Assembly (NCBI GenBank): GCA_902729315.2
Contig: LR746271.1
Coordinates: forward strand, 280,001 to 344,000
DNA from: Spirodela intermedia
Taxonomy: Eukaryota > Streptophyta > Magnoliopsida > Alismatales > Araceae
Direction: 5' to 3'
Length of the DNA stretch: 64,000 nucleotides
The notes under the pieces are model-generated. The model was not told the origin of the DNA. It saw only the letters and a list, made by a program, of their open reading frames with translations, and did no database searches. Shown here piece after piece: positions 11,715 through 23,800 of the stretch. How positions within the stretch are numbered: the stretch's first letter is position 1; each line of letters starts with the position of its first letter. The position numbers were made by a program, and so were the translations under genes.

Positions 11715-12495
11715 TCAGCCCAAGTCTGAGTCAGAATCTGAGCACAGGTCGGTGGGTCTGCTATGATTCAAGTTGGCTTCCAGCGGTGGGAGCTGATCAT
11801 CGTCCTCCTCTTCGTCGGAGTCGGGCCCGGCTGGTGGCTGCTGGCGGCTGCTTGAGTCCTCCTCAGCTGTGCCCCTGAAGGCCTCTGGCCTGCAGGGACC
11901 CCAACCCATGAGAAGAAATCCACAGGGAAGCATAACCCATAATCAACAGCGATCAATGAAACTCTGATGTTCAGACCAGAGGCGTACCACTCTGGGGATC
12001 TCCGAAGCACCCGGACCTGTTCGTGGAAGAGGACCTGGGAGACCAGACAGGCCACCTTGCTCCCCGAGTCGAGGGCCTGCTTCCTTCCGCTCCCATCCAC
12101 CACGACGAAACTACCTGCAGACAGTCGTTTAACACGTTGAAGCAAGTAAGCATTTCTTCAAGAAAAGCCTGAGCCTGGTTGCTCGCTTCATCCCCCACAG
12201 ACCTCGCTTTATCCACAAGCTTTTCTGGAACCGGGCCGGGAATAGAGCCAGAGACTTCACACCCTCGGCGTCCATGACCTGACACCAGAGATACTATCAC
12301 CATAGATCGCACAGATTGATACTACTTTCCCAAAGTGGGAGTCAGCCAAGAACGAGATAAGCCAGAATGGGAATGTACCTCGATAATGTTGGAGCCCCTT
12401 AGAGAAACGACTTGCATGATACTCTGGTTCTCTTGAAGAGAGAATCCCCCAGCTCCGTGTGATTCTCTCTTCAGATTCTTCCTACCGAGCCCCAT
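11715..12495 (-). CDS. EIF1AD: EIF1AD-type S1/eIF1A-like RNA-binding protein
   Basis: Four exons (12379-12495, 12203-12278, 11988-12114, 11715-11889) give 164 residues with frame kept at every GT-AG junction. The start MGLGRKNLKRE and the OB-fold core (QSIMQVVSLRGSNIIEV, FPARFQKSLWIKRGSFVVVD) match the eIF1A-domain-containing family, as does SGSKVACLVSQVLFHEQVR. The C-terminus is acidic with the family phrase DQLPPLEANLNHSRP and ends DSDSDLG. The family is nuclear and resembles translation factor eIF1A, but its exact role in plants is unclear. Length agrees with recalled eudicot homologues. A leader exon upstream of 12495 is likely but not mapped. Confidence 0.93.
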
Positions 12496-14377
12496 GGTTC
12501 CCTGACAAGATGTATAAGAAAGAATTTCAGAGAGGCGTCGATCACATATGAACATGCCACAGACTGCGCATGTAAGGGCTGGGGGTAGCATAATAAAGAA
12601 ATGCAGCGCCTATCTGAAGAGATTGACGACGGAGAAGGAGAGAGGACTCGGCCCAATCGTACATAGCGAAAACGACTTAAAATCCGTGACAGAGGGAGAA
12701 GAAAATACAGAGCCAGGCTTGAGAGAGTCAGCTCCAGAGGGGAGGAGAAGCACCGGCACCCAGACTCGTCCCAATACCAAAGGGATCCTGAGGAAAGGAG
12801 GAGAGCAGATCAGGGGATGACGAAAACTCAGAGGACGCTTCTTCTCCTACTACTTGCTCACCTAAAGCCACGATCCGCTCAGATATATGCGGTCCATTAG
12901 GATCAGGTCGTCGTTGCCACCTCGAGGCCCCCCAGCGATTCAGGCCGGTGGTTTCCTTATCTGGCACTGATGGACCCAAATCACCAAATAGTAACAAGAA
13001 AAGAGGAGCTATGGGAAGAAGGCCTCTGCTTAATCTACCACACAGAGGCTACTAGGTGGGGAACTGCATGAAAACTGGCCGGGAAAAATGCTGGGTCAAC
13101 TACCAAAGTTGGCTCGGAGGATCTCAGTTAGACTCCTAGGCTAATAAGTCAGCGGAGAGAGGTGGGAGGTATTAAGTTCCCACTTAGTGCTTCGCTGGGA
13201 GAAAAGGGACAGGAATCCCCAGCATACGTCTGCATGCCTCCACCATTATCCTCAAATGAATCATCCAATTTACTCTATGCAAAACCATCCTCCAACGTGG
13301 TCGTTTTTAACAAAAAATTAACAGGATCCCCAGCCCCAAACAGGGGAAAATTTTCATGTATCTGTTCCCAGCCTTCCTCTACACTTTACTTAGTGCCTTC
13401 TATTACTACCCATAAAAACCTTTCAAGACTCCACATTATCGCCCTGTGCAGTAAGTCCAACATGACTCAGTTCAATTCAAGACTCCAAGTACAATTAAAG
13501 CATAAGGGAATCAAGTATGGACCTCCAACAGATAATATATTGCATTTAAGTCAGATTTTACTCAAAAAGGTTCTGGTGGTGGATCATTATCCGCAAACCA
13601 TCAGAAATCTCAAGTCAGAAACACGAAGCTTTCGGGTTTGATCTATTGACTGGTTTGTATCAAGTGAGTTTGACCAGACATCTGCGTCAGAAAAGGTTAT
13701 CTACTGCCAACTTGTATGGATAAATATGTTTGTGTTTTCAATCCTAATTTTCGCACCATAGTAGAGAAACGATATTTTCACTGGGTGAAGAGGAGGAGAG
13801 AGAACTAGGCGTACCTAGAAGCTCGACCCGCAGCGCTGCAACCGAAGATGTGGTTCCGCCCTGGGCATCGATTCTCGCCCCGGACGGGCCTTGGTCACCC
13901 TTGACGGCACCAAGCAGCCTCTCCTCGCCGTGGAAGACTTTTCTTCACCAATGGATAATGTATTCTCTCTCTCAGGATAGAGGACGACGAGGAAGAAGAA
14001 GAAGAAGAGGAAGAGGAAATAGGAGGTGGAAGGTCCCGCTTCGCCTGACTTCCCCGTTTTGTGCCCTAACAAGCCGCGATCTGGGCCGCCATCAAGTCCC
14101 TCCCTTCCCCGTGCTCTCCGCTTCGCACAGGGGAACCTGCGTCCAGCGGTTTTCCCGCGCAGCTTCTTCCTAGCGGTGAGGATCCGATCCACGAGCTAGT
14201 ATCCGAAAATTCAGGATCCGATATGGAGCGAACCTCTTCTCCCGGGATGCAGGAGGCTTGAAACCATCCGGATGATCCGAACCGATAATAGTCATGGAAT
14301 ATGTATGAACATTCCATACCGGGTCTTTTATTTTCTTCATATCCTTCAGTTTAAATAAAAAAAAACTCTACGCTATA
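12496..14377. other. Intergenic, no supported gene
   Basis: This holds the promoter and leader of the EIF1AD gene and then unassigned DNA. A 159-codon plus-strand frame (13162-13641) begins at GTG, has no recognisable motif and is not called. A stretch at 13975-14035 is rich in GAAGAGGAAG and gives spurious acidic or basic frames. At 14196-14290 short GATCCGA phrases foreshadow the repeat that starts at 14378. Confidence 0.4.
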
Positions 14378-14612
14378 TAGCCCACGGAACTCTGATTCAA
14401 CCGTCTGATCGGAGAGGCTTTTGCGGATATCACTCATCGAACGGCTCAGGATCAGTCTGATTAGAGAAACCCGAGGAGATCTCATGCATCAAACGGTTCT
14501 GTATTTCCCACCGACCAAATTCTCCAAGGCCATGGTTGACGATCAAACGCATCGAACGGCTCCAGATCCGCCGACAAGCTTCTACCGATGGACCGTCCGA
14601 TTGTGGAGATCG
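14378..14612 (+). repeat. Dispersed repeat, copy 1 (inverted relative to 17515-17727)
   Basis: This stretch is built of short units sharing ATCRAACGG and CCGTCCGATC-like cores. By eye, its reverse complement aligns along almost its full length with 17515-17727, with many substitutions and one extra block of about 70 bp here. Shared phrases include GGAACTCTGATTCA, CATCAAACGGT, TTTCCCACC and CGCATCGAACGGCTCC. It lies about 220 bp above the ATG of the IF1-like gene, so it is probably in the promoter. It may be a diverged MITE or a repeated promoter module. Confidence 0.7.
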
Positions 14613-14832
14613 TACCCGACTGATAGTAGACTCCTCCGTGAAGTTCAGCATCGAGATCACAGAGGCCGTCAGATCAATGGGCCACGATCGGAGCGTGGTT
14701 TTGGCTTGACGATCACGGGGCGCCCCCTCCTCCTTCATCATCTCGAGGTGTCTCCTTTCTTCCCCACTCCGCTGTCGTCTGCTCCCTGGTTACCCCCCTG
14801 AGGTTTGTGACCTTGAGATCCGAGACGGCGCG

Positions 14833-16878
14833 ATGGCGGCGATGAGGGCAACTAGCAGGCACATCTTCCGGAGGTTCTCGAGCGGGGGCAAGGTCCTGAG
14901 CGAGGAGGAGAAAGCGGCCGAGAACGTATACATCAAGGTCATCTCATTTCCCCTTCTCGTGGTCGTTAAGCGTCGTCGACTCAGCTTACTGCGGGTTTTT
15001 ACCATGAGCATTGGTTCGGGTCATATTTTAAGTTGATTAGATTGCCAAACCTGGGGGTTCCTAATCTGCTCGGCCTTATAGCATGTGGATTTGCCCAATT
15101 CTGGGTCTGAATCTGTTCTTTCGTGAATGTGCGGAGGAGCTTTTGGGCCTTGAGTCGCCGTGGTGTGTCTAATACGTGCAGCGTGATCTGATGATTAACT
15201 AGAAACTCCGAACACTGCGGAGGAGCTATTGAAGTCGATCAACTCAATGATCTTGGGGTATCTGCCAAGCTTCCTGTGCGTTACTGCTTGGTTGCACGTC
15301 TAAGGGTTCACTAGTTCTGATCATATCTTAGTTTATTTTTAGATGTTTTTTATGGAATTTACGGTTGTGAAACATTGCATTAATTAGTGAAGCCGGAGTA
15401 TTTACGGTTGTGAAACATTGCATTAACTAGTTCTGATCATATCTCAGTCCTAAGATTATTTATAAATCCAGTTTACCTGTACATCTCTGCACCGTATTTA
15501 TATGATTTTACTTTATTTGGCTTTGACAAAGAAAATAAAGTCAATTCTGACGCCATGTCTCCTGTAAGCAATACATATTATTGGAACCCCATCAACCGTT
15601 GGGAGCTTTCCGTAGAAAAAAGAACAATTGCACTTGACTATCCGAAAGGAATTTGCATATTCCACTCTCCTTTTTTTGTAAACTTGTTTTTTTCTTTTGG
15701 TAGAAACAATCCTGGTATTTGGATGTTTGGTTGAAGTTACTGTTACCTTACTTTCTTTTAGGTCAGTACTTTGTCTTTAAAATCTAAAATTTCCATTAGT
15801 CTGATCATCATTATGATCCTAAGCAAACATTCCCGTAAACGCAGCCATTATGAACCAGTTCTGAGTTGGTTTGCACTTGTAAGATCCATTCTAACGACAA
15901 CCATGGTTAGGGTTTTGCACTACTCTGTGATTGGAATCTGCACCACACTCTTGTGGTTTACTTCCCCTCATCATTGGTTACAGAAACTTCTATTTTTCTG
16001 TTGAGACTCAAAGAAACTTTATATAAAATTCTCATTTATTACTTAGGGGAGGAGTCTAATTGTTCTGGTCGAAGCATCTGGCACACAAGAAAGGTAATGA
16101 TAGATCTATGAGACATAAATTCTGGCTGTAAATGTACGTTTATTTAGAAGAAGTGATTGTTTCAGGATAGTTGTCTCGTCTGTTAACCGATACTGATGAA
16201 GTGCTCTATGATTGCTATAATTAATCTAATTTTAATCTAGCTACCCGTATCTTAGAATCAGGAATATGCTCAAAGACCATTACCTGTGATCGGTCAATTT
16301 GTATGCTTATTTTCCATTCATCGGTTTATTAAACCACCGTGTCAACTAATGTGCGAAATGCGCTTCGTTTTTCTTCAGTGAAGTAGTGAGATTCTATTTT
16401 TTAATACCAAGAACATGGTTTCCTCATTTTGAATTTAAATTGCTCCTGCAATATTTATTCCTGATCTGAGAACCACACATTTCCTCGACTTTTTTTTTTT
16501 CTTTTTTCTTTTAACAGAAAGTAGAACGAGAGAAGTTGGAGAAGCTCGCACGTAAGGTGCGGCAATGCCAGACTACCCACTTTCAGAAACCGACCTCATT
16601 TCCACCAGTACGACTAAAACTATAACTATTTTTATCGTCATAAACTTGTGCTGCACTATCAGGGTGCCCAACAGGGAGAACAGCCGTCAGGAGCCGCGGG
16701 AGGAGCCACTGCAACTGATGCCGGTGCGACCGGTACCCAGGCTGGGGCCTCCACAGCCGGTTCCTCTGCCGAGAAGAGCACCAACTATCTGGCGATTGGC
16801 GGCGGAGTTGCTGCTCTTGCCGCCATCGGCTGGTACTTTGGAACCAGAAGCAAGAAATCGGAGGAGGTGAAGAACTAG
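14833..16878 (+). CDS. IF1-like mitochondrial protein (At2g27730 family)
   Basis: Three exons (14833-14937, 16518-16556, 16663-16878) encode 119 residues. The N-terminus (MAAMRATSRHIFRRFSSGG) is a mitochondrial presequence. It is followed by the conserved block KVLSEEEKAAENVYIKK-VEREKLEKLARK, which resembles the inhibitory segment of F1Fo-ATPase inhibitor factor IF1. A Gly/Ala/Thr-rich linker leads to a single transmembrane helix (LAIGGGVAALAAIGWYFG) and a short basic tail. The order and length match Arabidopsis At2g27730 as I remember it. The protein is expected in the inner mitochondrial membrane; ATPase inhibition is inferred from similarity only. The first intron is about 1.6 kb. Confidence 0.88.
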
Positions 16879-17514
16879 TGAATGAATCCACCACCCCCCC
16901 ATCAACTCACCAGTCGCAGTTCTTAACAGAGGGGGCTAAGATCTCCTGGTTTATCTTCCCAAGTTGTGAACATGAGAGCTCCGGATTGAGCACCTCTGGT
17001 ATTTTAATTTTCTCTTCTTTTCTTTGGTTCGTGAATAATACCAGAAAACGATGAGAAAGCTGCCGAGCTGGTTCTTGCTTCTGTCCTTAAAGAGGTATTA
17101 ATGACCTGAGATAATCTGTTCCTTCATAAAGGTTTCATGGGGATTAACAAGATCTCAGGGTTTTGCAGTTCGATCTTATTTATCAAAAAAATGGGGTTTT
17201 ATTTTCTAATAGTTAAATTATTTTTTATTTCCATATTTTTTTCTCTTTAATTCCATCAAAGTTAATTAATTGATGAAATAATTCATTTTATGAAAAATAA
17301 GTGGGGATTAAAAAATCCCAGGGTTTTCAGTTCGATCTTATTTCTTTTAAAAAATGGGATCTTATTTTTTAATTGTTCAATTATTTCTTATTTACATAAA
17401 TAAATTTTCTCTTTATCCATCAAAGTTAATTGATGAAATAATTCATTTTAGGAAAATTAATTGGGGCCTTTTATGTCACCTTCACAAATACATTTTGTGC
17501 CTGCTAGTTGAGCT
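16879..17514. other. 3' flank of the IF1-like gene with a duplicated segment
   Basis: AT-rich 3'-UTR and spacer. Two similar segments of about 130 bp follow each other: GGGGATTAAAAAATC/CAGGGTTTT...CAGTTCGATCTTATTT occurs near 17140-17290 and again near 17300-17460, indicating a local tandem duplication. No gene is seen. Confidence 0.6.
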
Positions 17515-17727
17515 CAGGGCCACCACGATGTGTGTTACTCCAAATCGGACGGTTAATCGGTCGAAGTGTGTCGGATGATCCGGAGCCGTTCGATGCGTCC
17601 CATCATCATCTATGGCCTTTCCGATCGGACGGCGTGGTCGGAATTTTGTTGGTGGGAAATGCAAGACCGTTTGATGGATGGAACTCTTTACCTCTCCGAT
17701 CAGACGGCTGAATCAGAGTTCCGTTGG
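17515..17727 (-). repeat. Dispersed repeat, copy 2
   Basis: This is the reverse-complement partner of 14378-14612. Read on the minus strand it begins with GGAACTCTGATTCAGCCGTC and runs through the same series of ATCAAACGGT and GCATCGAACGGCTCC phrases. It ends about 150 bp above the ATG of RPS25. The two copies thus sit in the upstream regions of adjacent same-strand genes, but in opposite orientation. Confidence 0.7.
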
Positions 17728-17876
17728 CGGAGGTGGAACCCTATCATAGGCTCTCCTGCCACTTCACCCTCTCCGCCTCTCCATTCCCGCCGTTCTCCGT
17801 ATCTCCATCCCTCGCCTCCGGCGGAACCTGTGCTTCCTGATTCGAAGGACGAGGAAGAGCTCCATCTTTGAGCGAG

Positions 17877-19498
17877 ATGGTGAAGCCCTCTCTCCCCTGA
17901 TCTTCTTAGGCTACCGTGGGATATGGGTTCAGGGGTTCTTCATTGGTCTTCTTTTTGTCGTCGCAGGCGCCGAAGAAGGATAAGGCACCCCCTCCATCTT
18001 CGAAGCCCGCGAAGTCCGGTGGCGGAGGGAAGCAGAAAAAGAAGGTACGGATCCCGTGGTTGGTAGCGTAGAGTTTGAGGCCGTCTAACCTGGGCTTGCT
18101 GCGTTTGAGACTTGTTCTGATTGTTTGGTGTGTTTTTTCATGAGCGTAGAAGTGGAGCAAGGGAAAGCAGAAGGAGAAGGTGAACAACGCCGTGCTGTTC
18201 GATCAGGCGGGCTACGACAAGATGCTATCGGAGGTTCCAAAGTTCAAGCAGATCACCCCCTCCGTGTTATCTGAGAGATTGAGGGTTCGTGGACAAAAAT
18301 TTATCCACACTTTAGCTCAGAATTCGATAATTTTTCTTACTCGATATTTATATCTCTAACGCATTAAGTTCAATCTCGTATATGATGTTGCATATATGTC
18401 TCTTGTATCCGTATACATCTGAATTTCTTTAAGTCTGTTCTTCGCTTGAACTGTTGCTTGCGTTTTATTTACTCCCATGCTTGTGCCATCATTAAGATAT
18501 CACTTATGGATTCACGCTGGCCCATGATGTAAGAGCAACATTCCCATCATCTGGAATTATACTCTTTGCTACTGGTAAAGGAAAACGAGACTCCTCATCT
18601 GGTTCAGAAAATTATACGATTTATACAAGGTTTTTTGAAAGGATGTTACATGGATGGCCGTTGTTCAATTGATGCTTTTGTTTTTAAGCATGGTTAGTAG
18701 CTGTTGCACATATCATTCATCTGCGCATTATCAAAACATTTGCCTTCTATTTTTCTCGTCCATGTTTCTATTTCTCCCTTGTAGCCGTTACCCGAATTCG
18801 CGCAAGTGTGTCCACACCCCCCTGACTTGACGAGGAATCCATTCTCGCGAACAAAACACCCCCTACACACACCTAGGAGCACCCCTTCCTGCATATCCAT
18901 ACAAGACCCGAGTATGCGGGTCGAGGTCCTACGAGGTACCCACTACTCAGAGTACCCTCCCACCAAAAAAAGATGTGTGGTTCGGTCTTAGCATCCTTGG
19001 GGTTCTGTGTGAATTACCCTTCTTTTCTTTTGTTTGTTGCCGAGTAGCCTTTCTACTACCACCATTGTCCATCTACAGTGCCTTACCATGTGGGCAAGAG
19101 CAGCCTTTTTTAGTAATATCATGCGATTTTGAGCATAATTCTTTGATGTGAAGATCAGTTCTCTTCGATAATAACTGGAAAACTACCTCCTATCTAGTTT
19201 TTTTTTTTTTTTTTTTTTCCTGCTGGGTTTTCGTTCTCTATGATGATAAGTGAAGACGAAACTAGGAAAGCTAAAAAATATCTGAATTATTTGTTGATTA
19301 TTTGCTTATATTAATTATAGCATTTTTGGGTTTAATCTGGGAAATAACTCAAGATCATCATTTTTTTTATCCGACTGGTTTCAGATCAGTGGCTCCTTGG
19401 CGAGAAAGGCGATCAAGGATTTGATGGCGAGGGGATCAATCAGGATGGTGGCTGCGCATTCATCGCAGCAGATCTACACAAGGGCCACAAACACTTAG
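17877..19498 (+). CDS. RPS25: 40S ribosomal protein S25 (eS25)
   Basis: Four coding exons (17877-17879, 17967-18044, 18150-18284, 19385-19498) give 109 residues, the family length. Exon 1 holds only the ATG, followed directly by a GT donor. The protein then runs [12 protein letters not shown], a Lys-rich region, [19 protein letters not shown], the winged-helix core ([33 protein letters not shown]) and ends [12 protein letters not shown]. eS25 is part of the small subunit near the head and is implicated in IRES-dependent initiation. The third intron (about 1.1 kb) holds an odd GC-rich insert near 18782-18990. Pyrimidine-rich sequence around 17760-17820 is probably the leader. Confidence 0.96.
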
Positions 19499-20818
19499 AA
19501 GAAGCTGGCTGCTGCTCAGATTGCCTCTGGATCTTCATTAGACCTTCATCGGGTCAATTCCCTTTCTTTTTTTCCTATTTTTGGGTTAAAAACTCTTCAT
19601 TTTTCTCAATGGCTTCCGGTCTTCTTGGTACCGTCAAGAAATTGACCTAATTTTGATCGATTCGTGCTTCTAAATTCACCAGAATATGGTCAGATCTGGG
19701 CCGCTAAAAAAGTCCATTATGGGCTTTATGGGACAGTAAGCCGGTTGAGAGAGAGAGAGAGAGAGGGAGCCCAGTGGGCCGTGGCCTATTACGGATTGCT
19801 TGTGAGCTCCATTTTATTGGGCTAGCACAATAACGATCAAAGTGGCTTGGGCTGTTCACCAATTTGGGCCGGTCGTCGAGCACGTCAAAAGCTGGCCCAC
19901 AGCCCACACTGTTTTAACATGCAGCGTCACTCTCAGCGTGGAAGTCGTTAGGTGTAACAGCCCCACGTGCTGGCAACTTGTCCGCCTGGGTGCTTTTGAC
20001 TTTGACCGCTAAACGGAACACTGGCTATTATGCGCACTCTGGGAGGTCTTGTGCACGGCCAGTCTTTGCGCGTCAGGTCATCAAAAGTTAAACGTGTCAG
20101 CCTTCCATTTGTTAGGAAATTATTTACGTGTTGTACGAATAAAAGTTGTACTGGAGGCGGCGGTACGCCACCTTACGCGGTGGGAGAGAAGGTTCGTTTA
20201 CGACTTCTCAGGGAAGCTCCTCGTGGAGGGTCGAGGACAGTCGGAGGAAGAGGAAGAGGAGGAAGAGGAAGGGGGGGACGAGGGTTTCATCTAGCGACGA
20301 GGTGTTTTCGCGTCCTCTCGGCATTCGCTCCTTGTCCGCCGTGAATTTGGGAGTCTCGGTCAACCCACCTGCCGTCCTCTGCGGCTTAGGGAGGAATCCC
20401 GGTGCGTTCTTGTCTTCCCTCACCCTCTGCGGTTCGCCGCCGCCGCGTGGTGCTTGCAGGGTTCTTGTTTCGGCCGATTTGATCTGCCGCTTACGTGGGA
20501 CCAGGGATTCTGTCTGCGGGCGTGGTTCACCCTGACGGATGGTTCACCCCGCGGACCAGGGATTCTGTCTGTGGTAGCTTTCGTTTGTTAGGTTGTCTTT
20601 CGATTATCGATCGGCTTGTCGAAACTGAAAACTACGGTTTCGTTTTGGCTCCTTATGGATCGTAGTGATGGGGCTTTGGCTTTCTTTCTTCTGTAAATTG
20701 AAGGTCTGGATCGTCCGTCGTTGATATTTGCAGATCTTTTTTGTTCGGCATCCTGTTTTTATCTCGCGTAAAGTCCTGTCGTTTTGATACCGCTGAATTT
20801 GAAAATTTCAGGAGTTAG
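19499..20818 (+). promoter_or_regulatory. Ferrochelatase promoter with TGGGCY cluster
   Basis: Between about 19719 and 19905 there are at least seven TGGGCY/RGCCCA elements on both strands (TGGGCTTT, GTGGGCCGTGG, TTGGGCTAGC, TTGGGCTGTT, TTGGGCCGG, TGGCCCACAGCCCACA). These match TCP-bound site II elements common in promoters of ribosomal and organelle genes. A G-box-like CCACGTGC lies near 19963. An acceptor (AATTTCAG) eight bases above the ATG at 20819 shows a 5'-UTR intron. A GA run lies at 19748-19766. Confidence 0.6.
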
Positions 20819-23800
20819 ATGGCGTCCCAGCATGGCTGTATGCAGTTTCAGCGGCTGGTGGAGAAGGATCAGCAATACATCCGTCAGACCTCCAATGACA
20901 TATTGAAACTGCAACCTAAGCAGCGGCTAGATGCCCGTCCATTCAGGTAGTCCCTTTTGCGAGGCTTGAGCCAACGTGATTTCAGTCATGATGCTGAATA
21001 TTCCAGTGTTTCCGCAACCTCTTTTCTTTTGTTTTGACAGGCTGATCACTATTTTAGTTCGCTACAATGCAGTTTCACACACGCATACTTCCTCCGAGAT
21101 GTTTTTTTTTCCCCTTCCATTTGTTTAATATAGTGGATCCCTGATTCTTCCACAATGCCTCATGCTCGCGTTGGTTTGTGATGATTTAGTAAAGAGACTG
21201 GTGAAATTGGGCTCTACCTTTCTCATTTTCTTCTCTATCATAAAATAATCATGCTAAAGCTTCATAATTTTAACTATCATCATCGTCTTTTTTTCAGATC
21301 ACGCCATCAATTTGCTGGCAATGTTGCTTCTGCCTTCTGCAGTTTGTCAGGATCGTCAAAAGATGTTAACAAGCCAGTGGAGAATTCTGCTCTTTCCTCT
21401 CGTGCTTCTTTTCTCAATGCTCCGTCTCAGCATGGAAAGTTAGATGGGAAAACGTTTTGCTTTGCTGGAGTATGTACATTTGGTGATACTGCTGTTGGAG
21501 CTTCTCCCAGTGTTTCAGAAGAGAAGATCGGAGTATTGCTGCTAAACCTCGGGGGCCCAGACACTCTGCATGATGTCGAACCGTTTCTGTTCAATTTGTT
21601 TGCTGATCCAGTACGTTATCTATCCTTCCTGTTCTTACATCCTAAAACATTGGTGCTGCTCAAGTTGTGGGAAGAGCATTTCTTAACCTCTGATCAACTG
21701 CGAGGGCCTATCCAGCTCCCAACTAGGATACACATAATGCCTGTGATCATTATTAACTGGAGCTCATACCCAGATTTCTCATGCTTTTCTTTCTTAAATC
21801 AATAGAGTCTGTGATTGTAAAGCAGATATGTTGTTTATGTTTGATCTATACAGTTTTCATAAAAAAAATTAACAATCTTATCTTTACATTTTGCGCTTTG
21901 TAACAGGATATCATACGACTTCCGAGGTTGTTTCGCTTTCTCCAGCAGCCGTTGGCCAAACTTATCTCAGTTTCCAGAGCTCCGAAAAGCAAGGAAGGCT
22001 ATGCTTCCATAGGGGGGGGATCTCCCTTAAGAAAGATAACCGATGAGCAGGTACAGTTACTTTCTTCCTCCGTCTTTCTCTATCTGTTTCGTGAATCACC
22101 TTTATGTTGTATAAAATTTCGAGCAGCTACAGCTTTTTTTATGCCATTTGTTTTCATCCAAGCCATGCTACACGATTACTCCGAACGACAGTGCATAGAA
22201 AGAAGCGTCAGGGGGTTCGATGCAATTCTTTGCTTTTTCGTTGACTTCTTTGATCTTTCCCTTTTATTGTTTCCTGGAAGTAACAGTGTTTTCAAGAACT
22301 GTCAAAGCATTTAGCAGCATAATGAATGTGCAATGAGAATCTGATTTTTCAACCCAACACAATTCAACTGAGACTCAGGTTATTTTACCTCCTCAGGCAC
22401 ATGCTTTGAGAATGGCCTTGCAGGCAAAACAGATCTCTGCAAATGTGTACATTGGAATGCGATATTGGTACCCTTTCACCGAGGAAGCTATTCATCAGGT
22501 AATTGTTCTCTTCCCTTTGGAAAGAAAATGAATTATTTTTCTCATATTTTTAATGTCATGTAGATCGAATACATGTGCTATCATAATCAATAATTGGTCA
22601 GAATACATCTTGATTCATTCGTGAACTAGTGACATCCTATCCTTTTCGGCTGTCTTTAGTACATTTTATTGGAAGAATGTTCCATTGATGTGGCTAGGAT
22701 TAGAGCATTCTCCTAGGCTTTCGAGTTTTCTAAATCATCAGACAGCCGTAGGTTCTCATGATGTTAAAATTGAAATGAATGATCGAATCGAGAGATTCCC
22801 TGCTCTATATACATATACACACACACACACAGTCGTCAAAGGTTAGAACGAATAGCCGCGGTTAGAAATTAATAATCTGTACATTTTGCTTAAGATGGTT
22901 TCAATCACTGCAGAATGTAAATTCTCAGAAACCTCGCTGGAGTGAATTCATTGGGGGGTGGGGTCAGTTCTGTTGAGCATTGACATTCTCATGAACTGCT
23001 TTTTCGCATGCGATGTTACAGATTAAGAGGGACAAGGTCACTAGACTAGTTGTTCTGCCGCTGTATCCACAGTACTCCATATCAACAAGTGGTTCTAGCA
23101 TCCGACTTCTGCAAAGCATCTTCAGGTAAATCTTTTTTTTTTTTTCCATTTTTTCTTCTGTAGCCGCTAGCTTCGTCTTTATTCTGTTCTATCTATATGC
23201 TTCATGCGACATGAATGTCAATAACGAAGCAACGTCTCTCAGGGAGGATCCCCATCTTGCAAGGCTCCCAGTCTCTATCATAGAGTCATGGTACAATCGT
23301 AGAGGTTACATCAAAGCCATGGCAACCCAGATCGAGAAGGAGCTCATGAACTTCTCTAGCCCTGAAGAGGTTTGCTCCCCTCCCATTTGAATGTCCTTTT
23401 CGCACCAAGCTTTATCCATGCGGGCATCATAAACAATGATTGATTCGATGGAAATTCGCATATCCCTCACGATTGAAATATAATCCAACATGTCATTTCC
23501 ATGATTGCATTCATGTGGGCTATGCCAGGTCATGATATTCTTCAGTGCACACGGGGTCCCACTCAGCTATGTCAAAGATGCGGGAGATCCGTACAGAGAC
23601 CAGATGGAGGAATGCATCAGTTTGATCATGGCGGAGTTGAAGTCGAGAGGAGTTGACAACCCCCACATTCTCGCATACCAGGTACTGCTTTCAAGATTTT
23701 ACTCGTTATTTTCATCTACTCCTGCAGATCATCGCTTCCTGTCTCTATTCTCTCTCATCTGACTTCTTGGCCCCTGCGACTTTCGAAAACCAGAGCCGAG

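Noticed and set aside
13162-13641. 159-codon plus-strand frame
   Set aside because: Starts at GTG, has no recognisable domain, and no supporting splice or promoter signals; kept only as a remark in the intergenic entry.
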